A stretch of 64,000 nucleotides of DNA, from the NCBI GenBank assembly GCA_002393195.1, contig DGIK01000224.1, forward strand, positions 1 to 64,000. The letters run 5' to 3'. Position 1 is the stretch's first letter; each line of letters starts with the position of its first letter. The stretch is from Bacteroidales bacterium UBA3824. Lineage in GTDB: Bacteria > Bacteroidota > Bacteroidia > Bacteroidales > UBA3824. Under the pieces are notes generated by a model. The model did no database searches, was not told the origin of the DNA, and worked only from the letters and a program-made list of their open reading frames with translations. The position numbers were made by a program, and so were the translations under genes. Shown here piece by piece: positions 33,939 to 42,641 of the stretch.

Positions 33939-34001
33939 CAAGTTATTGTGAGGTAGGCGTCAAACTACCCAAAAACATTGTATCAACAAGCAAAAAAATA
34001 T

Positions 34002-37000
34002 ATGCAGGAAGAAAAATTCCACGGCAACGAATTGGCTCTCAGCGTGGCTTGCAATGCCTTTGAAGACGTTATCGAAGGCAAAAACCGGGCGTTGTTCATA
34101 AGCGGCGCAAAGGGTGTGGGCAAGTCAGCACTCATCAAACAACTGCGTGAACGGCTCTCATCGCCGGGAATGTTGGAAAGGTTTGGTTTTCTCGCGGGGC
34201 GGCAGTTGGACGAAGGGTTCATCCGCTTCACGGACGGCGGCGACATCTCCGCGCTGCCAAGGGATTGCTATGCCGTAATCATTATAGACGAAATCCAAGA
34301 CCGCAACGACCAAAGCCTCAGCGACATCTGCAAATTGGCACGGACGTTGGCATCGTCCACAGACCTGCATTATATGCTTGTAATGGCATACACGAGCGGC
34401 AGCATCGCCACGCAATCCACGATGCTGATGCCCACCCTCGCCGAAGTGAAAGGCATCCTCTCTAACGCATCGATAGCCATCACCGACATTGAGGTAAAGC
34501 CTATGACACTTGCCGACATCGCCACGACAATAGCATTCACGATGTCGCCAAACGACTTCCCGTCCAATTTTGTAAACCGTCTCTACGCCCTCACCGGCGG
34601 CGTGCAACTGTACGTAAGGGAAGTAATCAACTATCTCCGCGAATCGTCGATAATGACCATTACGGACGGCAAATGGCACTTGGACGAAGACCTCGCCGCC
34701 CCAGTCCTCGCCCCTTCTGCATCTATAGAAGACATCGAAACTCTGCGCATCAACCTATTGGCGGAAGATTTGGAAACCGCTGATGCCGACGCTCTCACCA
34801 CCAGACTTCATCAACTCTGCCGCAACTACGCCAAACATCACATAATCAGCACACAAGGCATCGAAAAACTCATCAACATCGCGCCCCGCATACTCGCCGC
34901 CGTCCACGACGATACGCTATCGCGCACCATTGCCGACCTATTGCCGAGCAATCAAGCCGACAATCGACAGCCGGACGACGCGTTGCTGATAACTCCCGAA
35001 AACATCGACCGCACCGACGAAATCCTTGCGCCGCTCGCCCAAAAATACAAGATGTCGCAACTCCTGCAAAACGCCCAACATTTGCTCGACATCATTCCCA
35101 AAGGCGACACCAACAATTACCGCATTGCATTACGCTACAAAAGCGACGCCCAGATATTCCTCGGACACACCAAGGACGCATACGACACGGCTACGCTCCT
35201 ATATCAATCTGCCGAAACCGACGGCGACGCCCGCACATATCACGAGGCGTTGTTTAGGCAGGGCTATGCGGCAGGATTGATGCAGGACTTTGAGACGAGC
35301 GAGCGTTGCCTTTCGGCAGCCATCGACAAGGCGTCACATTACGACAAGCAAGCCGCCCGGCAATACGCCTGCATACAAGCATCGTTGGAAAACGACCAAC
35401 CCAAATTACAAGAAGCCATACAACACGCCACATACGTATATGAATCGTCAGAATTGGACGGCGACGCCAAGCATCAATGCCAATCGCTCATCATATTGTC
35501 GCAGTCGCACAAGATGCTTTTTGATATGGACAGGTCAAAGGTGGAGGCCAAGCTCGCGCTCAAACTCTTACAAGACATCGACGACCCGCGATTGGAGGCT
35601 CGCGCACATGCCACAATAGGTTCGTATTATCAAAGCAACCACGAAAACGACAAGGCGATGGAGCATTACCGCATCGCCGAACAATTGCTAATGCAAATCA
35701 ACGACACTCCGGGCATTGCCGGCATACACATCAACATCGGCAACTTGCTCTGCGACAGTAGCAACTACGACGACGCCATCAAGCATTTTGAGGACGCACT
35801 CGCCGCCACGCAAGGCCTCGATGTACTCAGCAAACAACTCGGCGCATACATCGGTCTCGCCACCGCCAATATCTACAGGGGCAGCGGCGCACAAGCAGAA
35901 AAATATCTCACCGAAGCCATGGACATCGCCAACCAATTAGGCAGCAACTGGGCTTTGGCATACACCAATTCCACTTGGGGCGAATATCACCAACAGATAG
36001 GCGAATTTGAGGAGGCTCTTGCTTTTTACAAAAACGCACTCGAAATCGACCAACGAAACGAGGACGCCATCAATGTATATTGCGACCTGATAAACATCGC
36101 AAGCATGTGCAGCTACACCGACCGCATCGACGAGGGCATCCAAACCCTCCAAGTAGCGCAGGTAATGTCTGTGGAGAGCATCAAGGAATCGATGGCGGGC
36201 AACGTCAACAACACCTTTGCGGGGCTTTATTATGCCAAGGGCGACTACGAAATGGCTCTGTCGCATTACCAAAAAGCCCTCGAACAAGACATCAAGAACA
36301 ACCACCAAATCAATACGGCTATTTCGTATGGCAACATTTCAGGCACTTATTTTGCCCTCAACGACCTCGACAACGCCATTCTGATGGCAGACAAGGCTAT
36401 TGCCATCGACCGCCAACTCAACGACAATCTCCAACTCGCCAACCATCTCTCGCGTCAAGCCGCCAACTATCAGGCGCAAAACAAACTCAACGAGAGCCGC
36501 GACCTGTTTTTGGAATCGGCAAGGATGTTCCGTCGGCTCAATATCCTCGATGACGAGGCGATGATGCTCCGCAACGCCGCCGCCAATATGCACGACCTTG
36601 GCGACAACGTGGCTGCCGGCAAGATTCTCCGCGACGCACTCTCAGCACTCGAAGAATCAGGCAATTACGAATTGCAACCAGACATCATAAAACTCCTCGC
36701 GCTTTTGGCATCGGAGGAAGATCATGACGACGAAGCAATCAACCTTTACAAAAAGGCGGCTTCTATTTATGATGACCACAATATTGAACTCGACGACAAT
36801 TACGGCGACATTTATCAGTCGATGGCAGACATTTACCTCGAAACCGACCGCAATGCCGACGCGATAGAATGTTACCGCCACCTTGCGGAAATTTATGCCG
36901 ACGACGACCCAGATTACAGCGTTGAAAACCGCATACTCGCCGGCAAAACATACATACAGATGGACAACGAACCGGGTGCTACCAAGGAATTTGACATTGC

Positions 37001-38426
37001 ATACGGACTATTGGACAAGATGAAGGACAACGACGCCCGCGCCGCCGCCACAAGCGACATCGGCGATTATCTCTATTGGCGCAAGATGTACGACGAGGGG
37101 TTTGCATTCAAGGCAAAGGCCATCAACGACATCAAGGACACCACAGAAAACCGTCCTTTGCTCGCACGCCTTCACTACACATTTGCGGAGTGCCTCCTCG
37201 ACCAGCGCAAGACCGCCGAAGCCCTCGAAAACTATTACGCCGCGCTCCGCATTTATCAAGACACCAAGGACAATTGGCAACAGGCGTTCATCCTCAACAA
37301 CATTGGCTACGCCTACGACACGATAGGACAGGTGAAGACCGCATCGCAATTTTACCACCGCGCCTACAATTGTTACAAAGAAGCCAACGACCTCGATGGC
37401 ATGTACAACAACCTCAACAACGAGGCGTTGATGTTGGAAAAAATCGGACACTTCGAGGATGCTGCGGCGTGCTACAATGCGGCGTTGGACTTGTTGCAAA
37501 AAGAACACGCCGACCCCGCCGAAATTGGCCGTTCAGCCCTCAACATAGCCAAAAACCTGATGAACGTACTGAGCGACGACGCGGTAAAATATTTCAATCT
37601 TGCATACACCAATTTCAAGGATGATGATATGCTCGACGAGATGCTCACGTGCCTCGACCTTTTTGCGATGCACTACGTCAACAAGCAAAACATCGCCTCC
37701 GCCAAATCGTGCATCAACGTTGCGCAGACTTTGCTCCACAGCCACCATGCATACGAGGCGCAGACCAAAATCAACAATCTAATTGGCTGCATTTACACGT
37801 ATGTTTGGGAGCCCGCCAACGCCATCGAATCGTTCTACAAGTCGTTGCGCATACTCGCCGAACACGACCAATGGGGTTCGATGGCGCATTGTCATTTCCT
37901 AATGGCCAACAAACTGATGCACAACGAAACCCACCTCACCGACATCATCGAAGTAAAGGGCAAGACCGGCAAGGTGTGCGATTTTTGTATGGAATTTCTT
38001 GATTTTGCAGTGAAGACATCCGACAAGGAAGGGCTGCAATCATTGTTGTCGGACGCCATCGGCACCCGTGCGCTCCTGCATTGGAATGAGAAAAATTACG
38101 ACCTCTCCGAATCCGATATGAACACCGCCATCGAAAAGGCTACAACAGACGAATCGCGTCTGTCGTTGATGTTACATTCAGGCGTTTTGGACTATATGCG
38201 CAAGTCATACGACACCGCCGAATTCAAATTCACCGAAACTTACCAATTGGCGGTTCAAAAGCACTTGTTTGAGGAACAACTCACCTCCAAGGCGTGGCTC
38301 TGCAAACTTTACTTTGACCGTGGTGAAATCCATCGCGCCGCCGTCATACTCAACGAACTCCGCCCAAATATAGAATACGTGCTTGCAAAAGTGCCTGCAT
38401 TGGCTGAAAATTTGGCTAAGCGTTAA
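34002..38426 (+). CDS. Giant P-loop ATPase with TPR array (STAND type)
   Basis: 1474 residues. The N-terminal AAA/STAND ATPase has Walker A GAKGVGKSA (residues 35-43), Walker B AVIIIDEIQD (residues 91-100), and a winged-helix-like region to about residue 330. From about residue 350 to the end there is an almost unbroken TPR superhelix (for example MEHYRIAEQLLMQINDTPGI; YNAALDLLQKEHADPAEIG). This architecture is that of signal-transduction ATPases that sense a ligand through repeats; no effector domain (nuclease, TIR, protease) is visible at the N-terminus. No signal peptide, so cytoplasmic. A TTG at 33978 would add eight residues; ATG at 34002 is preferred. It ends back to back with another TPR gene. 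Confidence 0.75.
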   Translation: MQEEKFHGNELALSVACNAFEDVIEGKNRALFISGAKGVGKSALIKQLRERLSSPGMLERFGFLAGRQLDEGFIRFTDGGDISALPRDCYAVIIIDEIQDRNDQSLSDICKLARTLASSTDLHYMLVMAYTSGSIATQSTMLMPTLAEVKGILSNASIAITDIEVKPMTLADIATTIAFTMSPNDFPSNFVNRLYALTGGVQLYVREVINYLRESSIMTITDGKWHLDEDLAAPVLAPSASIEDIETLRINLLAEDLETADADALTTRLHQLCRNYAKHHIISTQGIEKLINIAPRILAAVHDDTLSRTIADLLPSNQADNRQPDDALLITPENIDRTDEILAPLAQKYKMSQLLQNAQHLLDIIPKGDTNNYRIALRYKSDAQIFLGHTKDAYDTATLLYQSAETDGDARTYHEALFRQGYAAGLMQDFETSERCLSAAIDKASHYDKQAARQYACIQASLENDQPKLQEAIQHATYVYESSELDGDAKHQCQSLIILSQSHKMLFDMDRSKVEAKLALKLLQDIDDPRLEARAHATIGSYYQSNHENDKAMEHYRIAEQLLMQINDTPGIAGIHINIGNLLCDSSNYDDAIKHFEDALAATQGLDVLSKQLGAYIGLATANIYRGSGAQAEKYLTEAMDIANQLGSNWALAYTNSTWGEYHQQIGEFEEALAFYKNALEIDQRNEDAINVYCDLINIASMCSYTDRIDEGIQTLQVAQVMSVESIKESMAGNVNNTFAGLYYAKGDYEMALSHYQKALEQDIKNNHQINTAISYGNISGTYFALNDLDNAILMADKAIAIDRQLNDNLQLANHLSRQAANYQAQNKLNESRDLFLESARMFRRLNILDDEAMMLRNAAANMHDLGDNVAAGKILRDALSALEESGNYELQPDIIKLLALLASEEDHDDEAINLYKKAASIYDDHNIELDDNYGDIYQSMADIYLETDRNADAIECYRHLAEIYADDDPDYSVENRILAGKTYIQMDNEPGATKEFDIAYGLLDKMKDNDARAAATSDIGDYLYWRKMYDEGFAFKAKAINDIKDTTENRPLLARLHYTFAECLLDQRKTAEALENYYAALRIYQDTKDNWQQAFILNNIGYAYDTIGQVKTASQFYHRAYNCYKEANDLDGMYNNLNNEALMLEKIGHFEDAAACYNAALDLLQKEHADPAEIGRSALNIAKNLMNVLSDDAVKYFNLAYTNFKDDDMLDEMLTCLDLFAMHYVNKQNIASAKSCINVAQTLLHSHHAYEAQTKINNLIGCIYTYVWEPANAIESFYKSLRILAEHDQWGSMAHCHFLMANKLMHNETHLTDIIEVKGKTGKVCDFCMEFLDFAVKTSDKEGLQSLLSDAIGTRALLHWNEKNYDLSESDMNTAIEKATTDESRLSLMLHSGVLDYMRKSYDTAEFKFTETYQLAVQKHLFEEQLTSKAWLCKLYFDRGEIHRAAVILNELRPNIEYVLAKVPALAENLAKR

Positions 38427-40274
38427 TCATATCCCCTGCAACGCCCTGTACCGCTCCCTCGACTCCACGGCATATACGCTGCCCGGATAGTCGGCGAGGA
38501 TGCGCATATAATATTCCTTGGCAGATTGCGGGTCGTTGAGATGCTCCTCGGCAATTTTTGCATAATAATAACAAGCCTTGTCGGCGAGTATGTCATAGGA
38601 ATAGTCGTCGGCTACTTTCTTATAATAAACCGCCGCAGTATCATAATTGTGCTGTTTGGCATAAATCCGCGCCTTCATAAACAACGCCTCATCCACGAGT
38701 GGCGAGGTCTTATGTATGGTGATGATGCTGTCGAGCGAGAGGATTGCCTTGGCGAGTTGATTTTGCTGACGGTACATATCGGCGCGAGCATAGATGCGGA
38801 GGTCTGGGCTCGACAATTGATTTTCGGAAATGAGAGCCGTAGTATCGCCGGGAACAGAATTTTCGCGCTCGGCATTGTCGGCAATGAGCAACGAAAGTTC
38901 CATTGCATCGTTGGCAACGAGTTTTGTGGTGGCAGCTTTGAGGACGTCGAGTTGCGATGCAGCCCACTTGAAATTGCCCGTGTAATACGCCACACGCGCC
39001 TTGCGGAATTTTGCCTCGTCGCCGTATTCGTTTTGCTTGTTGTCGTTCTCAACTTTTGCGTAGGTCATCAGCGCGTCCCAAACATCGCCCTCGTAAAACT
39101 GAATGTCGCCGAGTTCGAGGTTGAGAGTCGCCTTTGTGGAATAATTGACACCCTGAGCCTTCAACGCCCGCTCGATGATGGCTCGCGCACTGTCGGGTTT
39201 GTCGAGGTAATAAGTCTCAATGCGGGCATAATTGCGGATTTCGGCGACGGTCTTGCTGTTATAACCAAACTCCTCAAATGTGGCGGCGTACTGCGATTCG
39301 AGAAATTTAATTTGCTCCATATCAGTGATTTCGCCGCTCTCTATCTGTCGGTACATCGACGTCAATGTGCCGAATGTGGCGCGCTGATGGTAAGGACAAT
39401 CCTTGCCCTTTGCCAAAACATATTTGTAGGCATCAGCCGCCGCCGCGTAGTCTTTGGACTGCAACGCTTGGTCGCCAATCGTAATGAGCCGCTGCCCCAA
39501 TTCGCCAAGCCTCTTGTCCAACGCCTTCGCCTGCACGATTGCGCTCTTGAAATTCTTTTTTTGCACCAACAGCCAAATCATCATCTCCGAATAATGCGTG
39601 GATGGCTTTTGCTGGATACGTTGGAGGAGCGTGGAGCGCAGTATGTTGTAAAATTCGTCGTTGATGTCGTTGTTGATGTAATACTGATACATATTTTCGA
39701 CGTTGAAAATATCCGTGGGGGTCTTGTCAACTATGTCCAAGCCCGTCTCCGCCATCATCTTGAAATTCCGCGAACTTGCATAGACCGAAAACAATTCGTT
39801 GTTGAAATCCTCGCCAGTGATTTCACGGGCTTTGAGGAGCGTCTTTTCGGCGTATTCGTTTTCGCTGAACGTCAGAAACTGATTGGTAACTTGAATGATG
39901 GAATTTCTATCTGGACGCAGCGACGATACCGCGCCATCATATTCCGCCTGAGCCTTGTCATTTTTTCCCTGTTGCTTATAGACATAACCAAGCACAATTC
40001 TATACGACGGGTCGGTCTTGGCAGTGGCAGACGCCTGTTTCTTAGCCGCCTTCTCTGCCTTCTCAAATTGTTCAGTGCGCAGGAGACAGTTGATGTAATA
40101 ATTGAAGTAATTCTTTGATTTTGACTGATTAAACAACTCCTCAAACAGATACGCCGCCTTGTCGTACTCCTTATTGTTGTAATAGGAATACGCAAGTTGC
40201 ACATTGTCGTTGCTCTGCGGGAAGGCAGAGAGGGCGGCGAGGAGGAAGATTATGATGGTGAGTAATGGTTTCAT
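38427..40274 (-). CDS. Exported TPR-repeat protein
   Basis: 615 residues with signal peptide (KPLLTIIIFLLAALSAFPQ) and TPR repeats along the length, clearest at the start (NVQLAYSYYNNKEYDKAAYLF), at about residue 270 (YAAADAYKYVLAKGKDCPYH) and at the end (YDTAAVYYKKVADDYSYDILA; SAKEYYMRILADYPGSVYAVES, which resembles YfiO/BamD-type repeats). A periplasmic scaffold is likely. Its stop codon directly abuts that of the STAND/TPR gene, with no space for a terminator. Confidence 0.75.
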   Translation of the reverse strand: MKPLLTIIIFLLAALSAFPQSNDNVQLAYSYYNNKEYDKAAYLFEELFNQSKSKNYFNYYINCLLRTEQFEKAEKAAKKQASATAKTDPSYRIVLGYVYKQQGKNDKAQAEYDGAVSSLRPDRNSIIQVTNQFLTFSENEYAEKTLLKAREITGEDFNNELFSVYASSRNFKMMAETGLDIVDKTPTDIFNVENMYQYYINNDINDEFYNILRSTLLQRIQQKPSTHYSEMMIWLLVQKKNFKSAIVQAKALDKRLGELGQRLITIGDQALQSKDYAAAADAYKYVLAKGKDCPYHQRATFGTLTSMYRQIESGEITDMEQIKFLESQYAATFEEFGYNSKTVAEIRNYARIETYYLDKPDSARAIIERALKAQGVNYSTKATLNLELGDIQFYEGDVWDALMTYAKVENDNKQNEYGDEAKFRKARVAYYTGNFKWAASQLDVLKAATTKLVANDAMELSLLIADNAERENSVPGDTTALISENQLSSPDLRIYARADMYRQQNQLAKAILSLDSIITIHKTSPLVDEALFMKARIYAKQHNYDTAAVYYKKVADDYSYDILADKACYYYAKIAEEHLNDPQSAKEYYMRILADYPGSVYAVESRERYRALQGI

Positions 40275-40285
40275 AATTTTGGAAA

Positions 40286-40954
40286 TTATTGTAAGATTAA
40301 TTGTTGTTGGCGCTGGATTGCGATAACATTAGTCAATGCCTTGCCCTGCCGCTCATAAAGGTCTGTGTCGATGAAATTGAGCAAGACATTGCGGCTCCAA
40401 CCATTTTGAACAGTCTGATGGACAAAGAAAAGGGCTTTGTCAGGAACATTAAAGAATTTGTCAATAATATATCGATGATGTCCCCACGGCACATTAAACA
40501 AATCTCGTCTGATTTGCTCAACTACTTGTTGTGTAAAATGGAAATTTTCAAAGCAATCAACAACCTGTGGGTTATTTATATTTTTTTCTAATAACGCCTT
40601 GTCCGAAGAGTTTATTTGTTTTTTTTCCAAATAATCCACAACTTGTGGAGAAATTATAACATAAGATTGGTACAGAAGGTAAAACTTCTTCATATACATT
40701 ATGTTAGTTTCCGAAAAACAAGTTGCATCGGGGTTAAGTTCTCGCAAATCTCGGCTGAGGTTTTTCATAAACCCACTACCCCATTTGTTTTCCGCTTTTT
40801 TTTCAACAATATCCTTTCCGAGTTCCCAATAATATTGCAGCATTTCGCTGTTGACCTTTACCGCCGCCTTGATTTGGCTTCTGCGGTAACGGGAACTCAG
40901 TTCGGCTATCCATTTAGTATAGTCTTGGTCTAATATTTTAATCGGGTTTGGCAT
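40286..40954 (-). pseudogene. DUF1016 (YhcG-type) gene, C-terminal nuclease domain lost
   Basis: 222 codons remain. The N-terminal DUF1016 domain is intact: SRYRRSQIKAAVKVNSEMLQ, YYWELGKDIVEKKAENKWGSGFMKNLSRDL, FSETNIMYMKKFYLLY, WGHHRYIIDK, and LLNFIDTDLYERQGKALTN. In full-length relatives this is followed at once by a PD-(D/E)XK nuclease domain of about 150 residues. Here the frame drifts after GKALTN and stops within 14 residues, 11 bp before the TPR gene start. ATG at 40954 (MPNPIKIL) is chosen over an upstream TTG. AT-rich. It might still be translated as a nuclease-less protein. Confidence 0.7.
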
Positions 40955-41075
40955 AATAATTTCCCTGTAATTTTTCTGCAAATATAAGAATCTTTTTTGA
41001 CATAAAAAACTAATCCCACCGTCCTGATAATACAATGACAGTGGGATTAGTCAACATTGCAAACCAATCGGTTTC

Positions 41076-41870
41076 TTAGAACCCTTGCGGCTTACATTCA
41101 TTTAAAAATTTCGCAAAGGGAGACATAACACGCTCTAAAAACGCCCATTTTTCCAAGCCGGGATACGACGGATGGAAAGATTCGATTACAACCATACGTC
41201 TCTGCTTGTAGTAACGCAAACGACAATGCCATTTTGTTTCTACCCGATTCTGCAAAGGATACCTATAATCCAATGGATAATCTGATTCCCCTAAAAAATT
41301 CTCTTGGGTAATGAAATCGAACATTGTACCATTACCGTCACAACACACAATTACATTCGGACTCAGAATATCGATTTCTTTTTTCAGAAAAACTTCATCA
41401 CGTTCCAACGCTTCTCTTAATATATTGGGTGGACAATCTTCGCCTCCTGCCAATTTCTTTGTTTCAATAAACGCAAAAGGCTGAGTGTTCCAAACCTTCT
41501 TCACAACACCTTCTTCCATTTTGGATACTATATCTCGATCTCCAACTCGACGTTCGATCCTATTCTCTAATATTCCATAGAGCAACATTGCAAGCCACGG
41601 ATAAAATTTCCCCTCCAAATCACTGACAACGTCTTTGTTCATTTTCATACTATCCCTTGTATCATACCCATATCCGTCAGGACAATCTTTCACCATTAAC
41701 ATTACACGCCTTGATGAATTCTCCCACAATTCGTCCACATTAATAGAATCATCAACCTTACGCATAATGCCATCTCGGCAAAACTTGTTTCGGTCCGCCT
41801 CGGGATAACTATTTATCCATTGCTCAAAGAGCGTATCCAAGCATTCATTGTAGTTTATGAAATAACTCAT
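41076..41870 (-). CDS. Unknown protein, possibly uracil-DNA-glycosylase fold
   Basis: 264 residues, no sure family. Features seen: VMLMVKDCPDGYGYDTRDS near residue 60, LSPNVIVCCDGNG near residue 170, and VVIESFHPSYPGLEKW near residue 235. The order (an N-terminal loop after a strand, a middle strand with xVIVxxG, a late HPS motif) recalls the uracil-DNA glycosylase superfamily, but the catalytic motif of known UDGs is not clear, so this is only a suggestion. Its own promoter is at 41909-41941. Lies in the AT-rich accessory stretch 40.3-42.6 kb. Confidence 0.5.
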   Translation of the reverse strand: MSYFINYNECLDTLFEQWINSYPEADRNKFCRDGIMRKVDDSINVDELWENSSRRVMLMVKDCPDGYGYDTRDSMKMNKDVVSDLEGKFYPWLAMLLYGILENRIERRVGDRDIVSKMEEGVVKKVWNTQPFAFIETKKLAGGEDCPPNILREALERDEVFLKKEIDILSPNVIVCCDGNGTMFDFITQENFLGESDYPLDYRYPLQNRVETKWHCRLRYYKQRRMVVIESFHPSYPGLEKWAFLERVMSPFAKFLNECKPQGF

Positions 41871-41908
41871 ATTCTTTGTTATTAATTGTTAGCAATCTTT
41901 CAACGTCC

Positions 41909-41941
41909 CAAATGTAATAACATAATGCTATATCTTCCAAA
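41909..41941 (-). promoter_or_regulatory. Promoter for the gene at 41076-41870
   Basis: On the minus strand TTTG (41938-41941), 21-bp spacer, TACATTTG (41909-41916); full consensus, with a leader of about 32 bases. Confidence 0.75.
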
Positions 41942-42028
41942 TATTTCTACACATTTTTTATTATTTTTTTTGCATTATTTTTTATTTTTCCATAATTATC
42001 TGAATCATAGAAAATTACAATAATTTTT

Positions 42029-42112
42029 GTAAGGTTCAATAGGTAAAAATATAAAAATTTTGTAAGATTCAATAGGTAAGTTTTTGAAAATCTTGTAAGG
42101 GTCAATAGGTAA
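42029..42112. repeat. Micro-array of three 18-bp repeats, 33-bp period
   Basis: The core gtaagnntcaataggtaa occurs at 42029-42046, 42062-42079 and 42095-42112, exactly 33 bp apart, separated by 15-bp AT-rich stretches that are not identical. A fourth copy (gcaaggttcaataggtaa) stands at 42561-42578, beyond the nucleotidyltransferase gene, in the same orientation. The 42113-42221 interval shows nothing else. Confidence 0.85.
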
Positions 42113-42221
42113 ATTGAATTTTTTTGCGCGGAATAAGGAATTTTTGTTATTTTTGTGAAGAGGGAAATGGATGTTTGATGTCAATTCAATGCAACTCTAA
42201 TTTGTCAAAAATCTGACAGAT

Positions 42222-42524
42222 TCAACGATGTTTCAAAATGTCGATTCCATATTTATCGATTTGGTTACGGAAAAAAGGGTTCAAATTATTGTGATCGCAT
42301 ATCAAATCAACCTTGCAGCCCAACAAATCTTCCAAATACTGCGCCGCAGCGATGGCATTATAAAACACAGGAGGCATCTGCACAAACAAATCCACATCGC
42401 TGTTTCCGTTGTGGGTGTTCTTGGCGACACTCCCCAAAAGACGCATCGAAGTAATTCCGAAATCGTGGATGAGCCTTTCGGAATTGTCTTTGAGAAGATT
42501 GATATATTCGGACTGCGATTTCAT
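42222..42524 (-). CDS. MNT-type nucleotidyltransferase
   Basis: 100 residues. The minimal nucleotidyltransferase motif is complete: RLLGSVAKNTHNGNSDVDLFV (GS...DxD) and a later acidic residue in KVDLICDHNN. Such proteins usually pair with a HEPN toxin that they AMPylate (MntA/HepT systems), but no HEPN gene is next to it. Start at 42524 (MKSQSEY) suits the -7 box CAAATGTA at 42541-42548; 42530 is an alternative. The gene is bracketed by copies of an 18-bp repeat. Confidence 0.8.
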   Translation of the reverse strand: MKSQSEYINLLKDNSERLIHDFGITSMRLLGSVAKNTHNGNSDVDLFVQMPPVFYNAIAAAQYLEDLLGCKVDLICDHNNLNPFFRNQIDKYGIDILKHR

Positions 42525-42540
42525 AGCCATAAAGTTTCTG

Positions 42541-42548
42541 CAAATGTA
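42541..42548 (-). promoter_or_regulatory. -7 box of the MNT gene
   Basis: TACATTTG on the minus strand, about 17 bp before the start. The position of the -33 box (ATTG, 42568-42571) falls inside the fourth 18-bp repeat copy, so that repeat could be an operator. Confidence 0.5.
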
Positions 42549-42560
42549 ACATATTTTTGG

Positions 42561-42578
42561 GCAAGGTTCAATAGGTAA
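42561..42578. repeat. Fourth copy of the 18-bp repeat
   Basis: gcaaggttcaataggtaa differs from copy 1 only at the second base. It is 449 bp beyond copy 3, on the other side of the MNT gene. Confidence 0.8.
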
Positions 42579-42588
42579 CACGAAAAAA

Positions 42589-42620
42589 TTTGCACATAAC
42601 CAAAAATTCTCCTATTTTTG
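42589..42620 (+). promoter_or_regulatory. Promoter of the GHL10 gene
   Basis: TTTG (42589-42592), 20-bp spacer, TATTTTTG (42613-42620); full consensus, 21 bp before the start codon. Confidence 0.8.
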
Positions 42621-42641
42621 TAAACCAAAAACTTACGAAAA

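Noticed and set aside
38526..40118. 530-codon open frame on the plus strand
   Set aside because: It lies antisense over the whole secreted TPR gene, which has a signal peptide and clear repeats; the frame has no recognisable domain.
42029..42112. Short regular repeats that could be taken for a CRISPR array
   Set aside because: Only three units; the 15-bp spacers are AT-rich and too short, repeats are 18 bp, and no cas gene is near. The same holds for 52844-52928.
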